Shown: positions 37,150 through 46,600 of the stretch, piece after piece
Numbering within the stretch: position 1 is the stretch's first letter
Layout: each line of letters opens with the position of its first letter
Origin: Verrucomicrobium spinosum DSM 4136 = JCM 18804
GTDB lineage: Bacteria; Verrucomicrobiota; Verrucomicrobiia; Verrucomicrobiales; Verrucomicrobiaceae
Reading direction: 5' to 3'
Assembly: GCF_000172155.1 (NCBI RefSeq)
Contig: NZ_ABIZ01000001.1
Location: 7,225,105 to 7,289,104 of the forward strand
Length of the DNA: 64,000 nt
Notes under the pieces: generated by a model
Databases searched by the model: none
What the model was told of the DNA's origin: nothing
Seen by the model: only the letters and a program-made list of their open reading frames with translations
Made by a program: the position numbers and the translations under genes

Positions 37150-38055
37150 TCAGTTCATTGTATTTCCGGCCAGCTGGGACCGGGCTCGGGACCAAACCGT
37201 CAGCGCTATGAGACCCAATGCCGCAATCAGGACCATCGCAGGCGGCGCGGGTGCCGCTGGTGCCGGGAGCATGGGGGCACCGCCAGGTGCCGCCGCGGTG
37301 GAATCAGAGGTCGGTGGCAGCGGAGAAGCACTGGAGCCGACCGCAGCAGCCTCGGTGGCATTTACCACCGACTCGGAAATGACGGGTGCGGAAGAGGTGG
37401 ACGCAACGGAAGACGGCAGAGCTGACCACCCAATATTGGCATTCTCAAGAGCCAGGGCGTCACGGGCGCTCAATAGTGCGAAGTCTTCAAACCCTCCTGA
37501 GAAGTCAAAAAAAGCGTCGTTCGCAGACTTGGAATTACCCGTGTCCAAAAACTGGACCTCTATCCTGGCGGCAAGGACTTGCCCCTCAAATGCGATTCGG
37601 TTGAATGACAGCACGTCGTCGAAATGACTCAGGTCGAAACCTTGTGTGGCACCGGTGATCTGACTGCTCCCCCCTTGGCCGATCAAAGTTTGATAACTTT
37701 GAAGGGTGCTGCCACCAGCGGGTATCAAAACTGCCGACGTGTTGGTCGAGTAGTTGGTAAATACATACGTCCCCTTGCTGGTGACCACTACCAACTGGGC
37801 AGACTTCAGCGCTACTCCTACAGAGGCGTTGCTTTCGTTGCCAGCGGCATCTTCATTGACATCCACACCAAGCAACAAGGAGCCACTGGAGGTAACTTGT
37901 TTGGCCAGTTGATCACCAGTGATGTCCTTGAGGAGATTGATGGTGCCCGACCCTCGATGGATCTTGTCCGTCAAGTTGGTGGAAACCTGGGCACTGACTG
38001 CGAGCACAGTGGAAGCGAAAAAGAGGAGGGCGATAACGTTGTGGTGGATTCTCAT
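37150..38055 (-). CDS. Exosortase-dependent surface protein, APAPP-type C-terminal tail
   Basis: Secreted protein of 301 residues. A signal peptide ends near VLAVSA (about 22), a beta-rich body follows, then a Ser/Ala/Pro-rich linker (about 235-265) and the tail: APAPP at 268-272, a hydrophobic helix, and WSRARSQ. The tail order matches the surface protein at 31161-31988. The body has no recognised family. The ATG at 38055 overlaps the GT2 stop as ATGA, and exosortase 2 starts 5 bp after its own stop. The linker suggests a cell-envelope anchor that spans the polysaccharide layer. Confidence 0.86.
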   Translation of the reverse strand: MRIHHNVIALLFFASTVLAVSAQVSTNLTDKIHRGSGTINLLKDITGDQLAKQVTSSGSLLLGVDVNEDAAGNESNASVGVALKSAQLVVVTSKGTYVFTNYSTNTSAVLIPAGGSTLQSYQTLIGQGGSSQITGATQGFDLSHFDDVLSFNRIAFEGQVLAARIEVQFLDTGNSKSANDAFFDFSGGFEDFALLSARDALALENANIGWSALPSSVASTSSAPVISESVVNATEAAAVGSSASPLPPTSDSTAAAPGGAPMLPAPAAPAPPAMVLIAALGLIALTVWSRARSQLAGNTMN

Positions 38056-38951
38056 GGCGTGATGGTTGGCGAGAGGCACGTTGACTGGCGGAAAACCGGG
38101 GGGCTAACCGCCGAAGATAATTGAAAAGCGATCCAGGCCTGCAGCCGCTCCCGCATCACCAGCTTCAGCGCACTCGCCCCCGGCCTCCCCGGGTGCAAAC
38201 ACGCCCCGGCGAGACATTTGAAGGTGGACCATCCGCCCGGCCAGGCTGGCTTCAGGTGGTGCATTGCCGCGAGTTGAAAGGTCACCTGCGCAAAGAGCCG
38301 CTCCCGGCGGGGGCCATTCCGAACATAGGAGAAGGGGAATTCCAGCCGGCGGCAGATGAAGCCCGCTGCAAGCTGTTGCAAGGCCCAAGCATAGTCCTCA
38401 GCGGTAGGCAGAGATTCGTCAAAAGGGCATTTCTCCCAGAGGTTCCGCCGGATCATCCCCATGCTGTTGCTATAGATGGAGCCAAATTTGAGCCCCTTTT
38501 CCCGAACCTCGCCCAGATCAATGCTGTCACTGTAAAAAGTGTCTTCATCCCATTTCCCGCTGACACAGGCAACCGTGGGATCCTCCATGGCAGCGGTCAT
38601 GCGCTCCAAGACGCAGGGGTCATCCAAGACGGTATGTGAACTCAAGACCAGGACATAATCCGTATGCAAATGCTGCAATCCAAAGTTGAGCACACGGGAA
38701 TGCTCATACTCGTGCATCCAGCGCAGAACCACTCCACCCGACTGGCGGATCAGCTCACCACAAGCGGCGCAACCAGCGCTGTCCACCCCCAGGATCTGGT
38801 CTGGTTTTCGAGTTTGTCGATCCAGTGAAGCCAGCACGCCCGGTAGCGTCTCCGCCGACTGGGCATAGCGGATGAGCACGCCCACTGTTGGCTTTGGAGA
38901 TATGGCGTTCGCGATCACAAGGTCAGCATATCTGCGCTCGTACGGTCTCAT
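38052..38951 (-). CDS. Family 2 glycosyltransferase (GT-A fold)
   Basis: GT2-type enzyme of about 299 residues, likely transferring sugars in EPS synthesis. Seen: VGVLIRYAQ near 22, a GVDSAG nucleotide-site segment, and the late ED pair in TAEDYAWALQ. The segment where the DxD metal motif is expected reads LSSHTVLDD, so the metal-site form is unusual. ATG 38951 lies only 4 bp from site e; GTG 38918 is an alternative that would put site e 37 bp upstream, like the other sites. Its stop overlaps the CTERM gene by ATGA. Confidence 0.82.
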   Translation of the reverse strand: MRPYERRYADLVIANAISPKPTVGVLIRYAQSAETLPGVLASLDRQTRKPDQILGVDSAGCAACGELIRQSGGVVLRWMHEYEHSRVLNFGLQHLHTDYVLVLSSHTVLDDPCVLERMTAAMEDPTVACVSGKWDEDTFYSDSIDLGEVREKGLKFGSIYSNSMGMIRRNLWEKCPFDESLPTAEDYAWALQQLAAGFICRRLEFPFSYVRNGPRRERLFAQVTFQLAAMHHLKPAWPGGWSTFKCLAGACLHPGRPGASALKLVMRERLQAWIAFQLSSAVSPPVFRQSTCLSPTITP

Positions 38952-38954
38952 AGT

Positions 38955-38969
38955 CCCACATTTGAGGGG
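38955..38969 (+). promoter_or_regulatory. Candidate operator, site e (CCCACATTTGAGGGG)
   Basis: Dyad copy in the divergent gap between the GT2-CTERM-exosortase unit and the O-antigen ligase-like gene; 42 bp upstream of the latter's ATG. Confidence 0.65.
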
Positions 38970-39010
38970 AAGGCGGATCGTCAAAACAAGCACAAGCTAG
39001 CTCTCCAAAC

Positions 39011-40399
39011 ATGAAGGACGTCGTCAAACTGCTGCTGGCCCTGCTGCTCTACGGAGGAGCCGCCCCCCTGCTGGGCCTGTGGCTGGCGAAGCACCGGATG
39101 GGCCAGCGGTTGCTGTTTGCGGGCATGCTGTTCATGACCGGCCTCAGGCCGGGAAACTTCATGATGATGATCGGGAGTGTGGAAACCTATAGAGGACACA
39201 CCAAAGGCTATGAGATCTCCCTCATCGAGGTTTTGGCCCTGGCTCTCATTGTCGCGGTGCGCCGCAGTGCCCCGCAGCTGGGGCGGAAGGGGGTTCCAGG
39301 GCTCTGGCTGTACCTGCTTTGGTGCACGGTAAGCCTCGCTTCGGCAATCGACTGTGCCATGCCATCATACGCTTGGATGGCTGCCACACGCTTTTTCAAA
39401 GGAGCGCTCATTTTTGCAGCGGCCGCCCTGTGCCTGCGAGATGAGGACGACGCCCGCTATGCGGTGGGTGGCCTGGCCCTGGCCCTGTTTCATCACGGCC
39501 TGCTGTGTCTGAAGATGCGCCTTCTGGACGGTTCGTGGCAGGTGAAGGGGTGGTTCGAGCACCAGAACCCCATGGCCATGTGGTGCTACCTCGGAGCACT
39601 CCCCGTGCTTGCCGTCGCTCTCTCCAGGCAGGCAAAGGGATGGCTGCCGTGGATCTGCCTGGCGGGATACGGCGGAGCCGGGCTTTGCATTCTGCTTTCG
39701 GTATCTCGGGCCGCGCTGGGAGCATATGCCGCGGGTTCGCTCATGGTGTTGGGCATGGCCTGGCTGTATGGAGAGAGAAGACGCGCATTGTGGTTCACCC
39801 TCGCCGGTGCCCTCGCAGGAGTTCTGGTCTTCGCCTTCGCGCTGGACTCGTTCAAAGCCCGGCTCAATGAGGTGGCCGCCACCAGCCAGGATGTGGAGGA
39901 GGACCTCCGTGACATCTTGAACCGCCAGAGTGGTGCCATGCTCCATGACCATCCTGTCAAAGGGGTGGGCTGGAACAACTTTGGCATCATGAACAGCCGT
40001 CCGGGTGGTGATGCCTACAGTGAGATACTTGAGGAGTGGGATCGTGAGCGGGGCTTTACCATCTACGATGAGAACTACTACCAGAACCCCCTTACAGAGA
40101 GCCTGTACTGGCTGTGGCTCGCGGAAACGGGCTACACAGGCTTTATCTCATTCGTTCTCTTTTGCGCCTTCTCGCTATGGTGCGCATGGAGAGGGGCGTG
40201 GCCGGTCCGGGGCACCCTGCTCGGCATGGTCGGCCTCGCGCTCGCAGTGGCGCTGACCCTCTGCTACCTCCACGGCATGGTTGAACGGATCCTCACCCAG
40301 ACAAAGAATCTCTCCCAGTGGCTCATGCTTGCAGGAATGGCCTCCGGCCTGGAGCTCAATCGCCGCAGCGCCGCGCACAGGGAATCGCGTTCAAAGTAG
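39011..40399 (+). CDS. O-antigen ligase/Wzy-like polymerase
   Basis: Polytopic membrane protein of 462 residues with about ten to twelve helices. The Wzy_C-type region with the long periplasmic loop is clear: LSVSRAALGAYAAG near 229-243, and HPVKGVGWNNF near 316-326, the family's motif. It would polymerise lipid-linked repeat units or ligate them. It is the only polymerase candidate of the EPS cluster seen here. It is divergent from the GT2 gene and convergent with a GT4 gene only 23 bp away. Confidence 0.87.
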   Translation: MKDVVKLLLALLLYGGAAPLLGLWLAKHRMGQRLLFAGMLFMTGLRPGNFMMMIGSVETYRGHTKGYEISLIEVLALALIVAVRRSAPQLGRKGVPGLWLYLLWCTVSLASAIDCAMPSYAWMAATRFFKGALIFAAAALCLRDEDDARYAVGGLALALFHHGLLCLKMRLLDGSWQVKGWFEHQNPMAMWCYLGALPVLAVALSRQAKGWLPWICLAGYGGAGLCILLSVSRAALGAYAAGSLMVLGMAWLYGERRRALWFTLAGALAGVLVFAFALDSFKARLNEVAATSQDVEEDLRDILNRQSGAMLHDHPVKGVGWNNFGIMNSRPGGDAYSEILEEWDRERGFTIYDENYYQNPLTESLYWLWLAETGYTGFISFVLFCAFSLWCAWRGAWPVRGTLLGMVGLALAVALTLCYLHGMVERILTQTKNLSQWLMLAGMASGLELNRRSAAHRESRSK

Positions 40400-40422
40400 T
40401 TGAACACCAAAGGGAAGATTCC

Positions 40423-41763
40423 TCATGCCGCCACCGGGTTGGCGAAGCCAAGCGGCGTACCCCAGTCAGGCTTGTCGCTTCGCCGGCCCAGCACCCACTC
40501 ATACACCTGCCGGATTTGTTCTGCTTTGGCATCCCAGGTCAAGAACTGCCTCACATGAGCTTGCGCATTTTTACCAAATGACGCCAGCGGCGCGGGATCA
40601 TTTGCCAGCTGGCTCAGAAGCTCTCTGAGATCACGGACAATCTGGTCACGAGATTGCAATGGGAGCACCCACCCACAGCCGGGCGGCACCAACTCGGGTG
40701 GTCCACCATGGTCGAGCACGACCGGGGGCAATCCCAGCGCCATGGCCTCAAGAACGGCACCTCCCCCGAACTCTCTGATACTGGGAAAGGCCAGAACATC
40801 GGCGCTGCACAGACGCGCCTGCAAAGACTCGTGGGGCACCCACCCATCCAGTTGCACCGCCCCTGCCAGGCCCAGACGCTCGCTTTGTGCCCTCAGGGAG
40901 GGCATCTCTGGTCCGTCACCGATGATGTCCAGCTCCACCTGGCCCGCCTTGATCAAGGATGCTGCCGCCTCCAGCAGCATCTCCACCCCTTTCAGAGCCA
41001 CCAGTCTTCCCACAAAGGCAGCTCGCAAGGGCCCTGGCGTTCGAGGCGGTCTGGCGACTAAAGGGAACTGGGCCGTATCAACCGCATTTTCCGGAATGAG
41101 GATGCAGCGTGACCTCAGATGTTCAGGCATCTCCCGGAGGGTGGTGCGTGAGCCAGCCAGGATGGCGGCGCTCAGCTCCCGCGTGCGTCGAATGCCGGGC
41201 TGCAGCCGGTACAGAGCTCTGAGCATGCCGGCCCGATCCCTCTCCTGCCTCCGCACCGACTCGAACCCTGCTGGCCAGGGCACGCCTCCATTGAGCGGTC
41301 CCAACACAAAAGGGATGCCAAGAGCTGCCAGCTTGCCGGACAACCAGCTGGGGGTGGTAGGAGATAACGGAAGAATCCGGTGTACCAGATCGAAACGCCC
41401 CCCTCTCAAGTCCCCTTCAAACTGCCTCCAGAGAGCCCGCTCGAAGAACGGATACGCAAGGTTGGATAATGCTGCGTACAAACTCCAGCCAAAGCTCTGG
41501 CTGCCGCTAAGCAGCTTGGAGAGTTGCCACGCCGCCCCCTGGGCCTTGCGTGAATTCACGGCCGTGAACTGCTCTGCCCCCATCCCCGCGCGCAGGAAGG
41601 CATCCCGGTTGCGCAGCTCTGTGACGATGTGCGCATCTGTCACCCTGCCCACGGCCCGGGCACACCCCCATCCCACCAGAGAGGCACTGGTGAGCTCAGG
41701 ATTGGCCCCCTCCGCAATGATCAACGGACGGATCGAACGAGAGGTGCTGGGTTCCGGGATCAT
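40423..41763 (-). CDS. Family 4 glycosyltransferase
   Basis: GT-B enzyme of 446 residues that probably adds a sugar to the EPS repeat unit. It has the donor-binding C-half with SIREFGGGAVLEAMALGLPPVV (E-x7-E pattern), AAFVGRLVALKGVEML, and an acceptor-binding N-half. The N-terminus does not have the typical KILxV start. The ATG at 41763 overlaps the stop of the export lipoprotein gene by ATGA. It is the last gene of the long minus-strand EPS unit. Confidence 0.9.
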   Translation of the reverse strand: MIPEPSTSRSIRPLIIAEGANPELTSASLVGWGCARAVGRVTDAHIVTELRNRDAFLRAGMGAEQFTAVNSRKAQGAAWQLSKLLSGSQSFGWSLYAALSNLAYPFFERALWRQFEGDLRGGRFDLVHRILPLSPTTPSWLSGKLAALGIPFVLGPLNGGVPWPAGFESVRRQERDRAGMLRALYRLQPGIRRTRELSAAILAGSRTTLREMPEHLRSRCILIPENAVDTAQFPLVARPPRTPGPLRAAFVGRLVALKGVEMLLEAAASLIKAGQVELDIIGDGPEMPSLRAQSERLGLAGAVQLDGWVPHESLQARLCSADVLAFPSIREFGGGAVLEAMALGLPPVVLDHGGPPELVPPGCGWVLPLQSRDQIVRDLRELLSQLANDPAPLASFGKNAQAHVRQFLTWDAKAEQIRQVYEWVLGRRSDKPDWGTPLGFANPVAA

Positions 41764-42881
41764 GGTTTTGCAGAAGCGCCAATGTCCACATTCACTCCCA
41801 CGTTGGGGCTCTCAGAGCTGACGGCATTCCCCCCTTCATTGGCCGCCACAATCCGTACAAAGGTGTTCAATGCCTCCCTGGCAAAGTAACTGGGGGATAA
41901 CTGCCCCTCACCTGGAACGAATACAATGTCTCCGGGCTCCAGGCGGATGTTGGTGGCAGCCCCCTTCATGATTTCCCTGGCATTCACGACCGCCACCTGC
42001 GGATTGGTCAGTGAGCCTCTCACAATGCTCACGCGCGTCAGATCGGCATCCGGCCGCAGCCCCAGCCCGCGGCCCAGGGCCGCCATCAAATTCATCTCAT
42101 TCATAAAGCCGACCGGTCGCGGTTCCATGACCGCTCCCAACACGTAAACTTCGTTGGAAAGTGATGAGGGCAGAAAGATGTAATCATCAGGCTGCAAGTA
42201 GATGTTCTGGCTCAAGTCACCGTCGCGGAGCAAGGCTTGAAAGTTCACCGGGATGATGCGCCCCTTGCGAATAAAAAAGCTGTGCTCGAGATCAGCGAGT
42301 TCTTCAGTCGTTCCCGTGAATCGTGACGTGAACAACCCTCCGGCCAACGAGATGGCATCCAGCACCTGCATGGGCCGCGTCAGCGGATAAATCCCCGGTT
42401 GATTAACTCTTCCCAGCACCCACACCCGCTGGCTGCGAGCATCAACAAGTGAGACACTCACTTGAGGCACCCGGTAGTACCGCTTGAGGGCCGCCTCCAA
42501 CCGATTTTGAGCCTCCACCAATGTAAGCCCTCCGACGGAGATTCCCGGCAACAAGTTGAAATAGATCTTGCTGTCAGGGGTGACAAACGTCTCGGCGCGA
42601 CTTCCCGTCTCACCCAGGATCTCGATGTCCAACTTATCCCCCGGTCCCAGACGATAAGGAGCTTGAGGGGCGTTCAGAAGTGCGGGGTCCACCCTGCTCT
42701 GCAGGCCGGCGGCGGTGAATTTGGCACTCTCCGCCCGGGGATCAAATTTGCTGCGGCTGCTCGTCTTGCACGCAGGCAGCAGCGCCAGAAACATCGCAAG
42801 CCCAACCCAGCACCAGCCTGGTTTCCGGCAATGGCTTGCCGGGTCTTTCACAACGCCATCGCGACACGTGCCAGAACTCAT
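41760..42881 (-). CDS. Polysaccharide export (OPX/Wza-like) lipoprotein
   Basis: Outer-membrane polysaccharide export component, 373 residues. A signal with lipobox LLPACK places the lipid Cys near 38. A Poly_export domain follows (YRLGPGDKLDIEILG), then SLBB-like repeats (GRVNQPGIYPLTRPMQVLDAI and VLGAVMEPRPVGFM). It shares many C-terminal blocks with the OPX part of the 1010-residue fusion, so the operon has two OPX domains. Both its start and stop overlap neighbours by ATGA. Confidence 0.93.
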   Translation of the reverse strand: MSSGTCRDGVVKDPASHCRKPGWCWVGLAMFLALLPACKTSSRSKFDPRAESAKFTAAGLQSRVDPALLNAPQAPYRLGPGDKLDIEILGETGSRAETFVTPDSKIYFNLLPGISVGGLTLVEAQNRLEAALKRYYRVPQVSVSLVDARSQRVWVLGRVNQPGIYPLTRPMQVLDAISLAGGLFTSRFTGTTEELADLEHSFFIRKGRIIPVNFQALLRDGDLSQNIYLQPDDYIFLPSSLSNEVYVLGAVMEPRPVGFMNEMNLMAALGRGLGLRPDADLTRVSIVRGSLTNPQVAVVNAREIMKGAATNIRLEPGDIVFVPGEGQLSPSYFAREALNTFVRIVAANEGGNAVSSESPNVGVNVDIGASAKP

Positions 42882-43567
42882 TCCGCGTTATGATGCAGAT
42901 ACTTGATGACCGCCTCAGTCCGTGATCTGACGTGAAGCTTTTGGTACACGCCCTTCAGATAGTCCCTGACAGTTTCATAGCTGAGCGAGAGGTCATATGC
43001 AACTTCCTTGGGAGCCATGCCCTGTGCCAGCCGTTCCAGAATTTGCGCCTCCCGGGGGGTCAGACCTGGAATGGTTCTTTTTTCCACCTTGGGCGGTTCC
43101 TGAAACGACTGAATGAGCAGCCGGGAAATCTCCTGGCTCAGCGGGGCACCGCCCTCACTGGCAGCTCGAATGCCAGCAAGAATCTCCCCGGGCTTGGACC
43201 CCTTGAGCAAATAGCCATGCGCCCCAGCCCGCAAAGCAGCAAACACTTTGGCGGAGTCATCGTGCACCGTCAGGACCACAAACGCCGCACAAATGAGTTT
43301 TCCCGCCAAGCGGGAGATGAGCTCTGCTCCGTTCATCGCGGGCAACTCCAAGTCCACCACCACCACGTCCGGAGTCAATGGCGGGAGGTCGTGGAGGGCC
43401 GTTTCGGCCTCCTCCCAGCCGCCCAGATACTCAAAACCATGCCGCGGATTGCCTAACAAGCGCTCCAGGAAGAGTCTCATCACGGGATCATCCTCCACCA
43501 CAGCGACCTTCAAGGTGCGGGGATGTTTGGAATGCGTTCCAACAGCGTCATCACTCTCCTCGACCAT
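42878..43567 (-). CDS. LuxR/NarL-type response regulator
   Basis: DNA-binding response regulator of 229 residues. The receiver (about 20-135) has VVEDDPVM, the phospho-Asp in VVVDLELPAMNG, the Thr in VLTVHD and the Lys in LLKGSKPG. The C-terminal HTH is GerE-like (LTPREAQILERLAQGMAPKEVA...YETVRDYLKGVYQKLHVRSR). ATG 43567 is preferred to the far upstream start. It lies within the EPS operon between the two OPX-coding genes, and is the only free DNA-binding regulator in the surface region, so it is a prime candidate for binding the dyad sites. Confidence 0.92.
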   Translation of the reverse strand: MVEESDDAVGTHSKHPRTLKVAVVEDDPVMRLFLERLLGNPRHGFEYLGGWEEAETALHDLPPLTPDVVVVDLELPAMNGAELISRLAGKLICAAFVVLTVHDDSAKVFAALRAGAHGYLLKGSKPGEILAGIRAASEGGAPLSQEISRLLIQSFQEPPKVEKRTIPGLTPREAQILERLAQGMAPKEVAYDLSLSYETVRDYLKGVYQKLHVRSRTEAVIKYLHHNAE

Positions 43568-43648
43568 GAACGGAACAAAACACGACACGGAGAAAACATC
43601 AACAAAAGAACATGCTTCACGAGACCAGAGCAGTCGCAAGGGGTGGAA

Positions 43649-46600
43649 TCATTTGATGAAGGGACCCACATTCGTACCCGCCCAAGTGGCCACCGCACTT
43701 TGCAAAAAGGCATTGATGGCAAAACCCGCGAGTTCCTCTGCGCGGGCCCATGGCTTGTCAGCGACATAAAGAATATCCTTGGGCTCCAGCCGGAAACCTT
43801 TTTCCCTGCCCTCCAGCATGGCTTCCAAATTGGCCACATGCAGCTCCGGCTTGTGAAGCGAGCCACGCACCACCAACACCCTCTTCGTGTACGCCTTGGG
43901 GGTGAATCCTCCCGCCTGGGTGACGGCACTGACCACCGTGGTGTAGGACAGGAGACCCTGGGTGCCCTGCATCTTCACGTTCCCGAGCACATAGATCTCA
44001 TTGGAGTTCGCCGAGGGGAAATACAAGTAGTCCCCCGCCTGCACACGAACATTCTGGCTCATGTCCCCCTTCAAGAAAAGCGCCTCCATATCGACCCCCA
44101 CCCGCGCATTCCCCCGCATGAGAAAACTGCGCCCCAGGTCCGCCAGTTCCACGGTGTTCTGCTGGAACAGCCCGGTTTCCAGGCCGCCCGCTTCCGCCAC
44201 AATTTCGACGAGGCTCATGGGCCGGTCCAGGTTGATCGCGCCCTTCTTCACCACCTTGCCCAACACATAAACTTTGCGGCTTTGGAAGGAACCCGGAGTC
44301 ACCACCACGACGGCGTTCTTGTAATACTTTGCCACGCTCTTGTTAAGGGCGGAGCGCAACTCATCCAGCGTCAGCCCCGCCGCCTTCATCCCCTGCACCT
44401 GTAGGTACGTGAGAGTCCCATCTGGCGCGAGCGAGACAGCGGAGCGGCTCAGCTCTGGCCTGCCCATCACCGCGATGTTCACACTATCACCGGCACCCAG
44501 CGTCAGCGGTGGCTCCTGGGCGACAGCCGCCCCTCCCACCGCCATCCACAAGCCCGCTGAGAAAATGCCTAGAGCCAACCGGTTCAGAAGGGGGATTCGG
44601 AACGGCTTGGGGCGATCCAACACGGCTCCAATCAAGCGGCATCTGCTGGAGAGGAACGGTTCGATCAAGCGTTGCATCTCACCCCCCCGGATTTCCCCGG
44701 AAGGGACGAGCAAAAGGAGGTTGGGCATGGTCTCTGCCGCAAGCAATGTCCGAGGAGCCCCAAGGTCCGTCAGTTGCACGAGCACCACTGCGGGAGGCAC
44801 GGGGCGGGACTGCTCGACGAACTGGCCCCACCGGCGACGGCCGTCGCTGTCCCAGGTCCATTTCTCTCCCTGGGGGATCAGAGTCACCGCCTCAGGGGAG
44901 AGCTCCGCAATCTCCAATCCTGCTCCCCCCATCACTTGATCCAAAGAAGCCGCTCCTGTGTCAGCACCCTGTTGCTGCGGCATCCAAACGACCCGGTGGC
45001 CTCGCAAGGCCGCAGCACTGGCGAGGATCATGGGGAGCTCGCCCGATGCCTGCTTGGTATCTGCATCAAGGATCCCGCACACGAGCATGCCACTGGGGCT
45101 GGGGCGAAGCAGGGGGTGGATCTGCGTCCATGTGTGGAATGCCCATGCAGAGGTTTCCGGGTCCCCCGCTCCCCTTGTACGGGGACTCGCCGCCACGTAG
45201 CCAAGACCGGTCACCCGTTTTAACATGAACCGGGAGGAAATGGTTGTTCCAAGTCCCGTCAGGAGGATGCTCGTCATCGCCACCGCACCCATGCCGCCAG
45301 CAAACCCCGCGGCTCCGGCCATGGCCAGCTTCTTGACAGGTTTTTCCACGGTGACCTCGGCAGGTCTGGGCATTGACAGCAACCGGAAGGGATTGGTTGC
45401 CCTCTCCTCCTGGAGCGCCGCTTCCCGTTGCCGGGCTTCCAGGAGAGATCGCGATGTCTCCAGCACCTTCTTCTCTGAAAGTATCCGGGCGTACTCAAGT
45501 GCCTTGCGCGGCAATTGCTCGAGTTTGGCCGCCAGCTCAGCGCGCACGCCTTGCAGCTTCTCCAGTTGCTTGCCGATGACTTCTTTTTCCGCGCGGAGTT
45601 TGACGATGTCCAAGTAGAGGCTTTCCGCCAGGGGGTTCTCTCCGGGTTTGGGGAGAACGTTGGAGTTTTCAGGAGCCATCTTGAACTCTGACTCAGCCAC
45701 CAGAAGCCGCTCCCTCGCCTCGATCACGGCGGGATGTTCATTCGTGTAACGCAGGAGCAGCCTGGCCAGTTCATCTTGTGCATCCCGCAGTTTTGCTGAT
45801 GAACTGGCAGCCTTGCCCAGTTCCTTCTCCAAACTCGCGATTCTCAGGTCGATCGTTTCGTAATCCAGCCGGGCGGTCTCGTACTTGAGACCAAAGTTCC
45901 CCAACTCAGCCAGGTAGGCATCCATCTGCTTGTCTGCATCCAGCAGATTTTCGCGTCTGGAGTACTCCAGCAAATGCCGGGCATTCTCCTCCAGATCCAG
46001 GTCCACCCTGGCAAGCTGACCACGCAGGAATCGATTCATCTCAGCCGCTTCCTCACTCTGGAGATTCCGGGTGAAGGCGAGCAATTCCTCTACGAATGCC
46101 TGCAACACCTTCAACACAGACGAAGCGTCCACATCGGAGGTGTAGGAAACTTTGACCACATCCGTGTTTCGTTCCGGCTGGATGATGAGCCCCCCTCTGA
46201 TCATGCCTTCGGAATATTCTCCATTCAGCCGCAAGGCAGTTTTCTCGATGACCGTGAAACTCCGTGCGATGACGCCGAGGTTCGGGATCGTCAGATCATG
46301 CGGCTGGTAAGGATCACCGCCTTCCGACTGGCGCAGGGAATTGGCCGGAGCCTGCTTGATGATCTGCGCGACAGCGATGTAATGAGTGCTGAACCGGCGC
46401 TCCCCATAGGCTACGAAAAGCGCCGCGACAACCACGCCAGCCAGCAGCATGAGGATCCAATGCGCAAAGGCAGCATCCACCACCCTCCACGGGTCAACAG
46501 GCAGGGGAAACCCGGGAGTGGCTCTGGGTGCCTCACCCTCTGCGCCCGCCCCTGGTGCCGCCTCCCCAGAACCAGGCGGATCGTCGTAGGAGCCTCCCAC

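Noticed and set aside
40672-40686. CCCACAGCCGGGCGG, close to the dyad motif
   Set aside because: The right arm has GCG instead of GGG and the site is inside a GT4 gene.
40742-41821. 359-codon plus-strand frame
   Set aside because: Antisense to a GT4 gene; composition Ser/Arg-rich as expected of a shadow.
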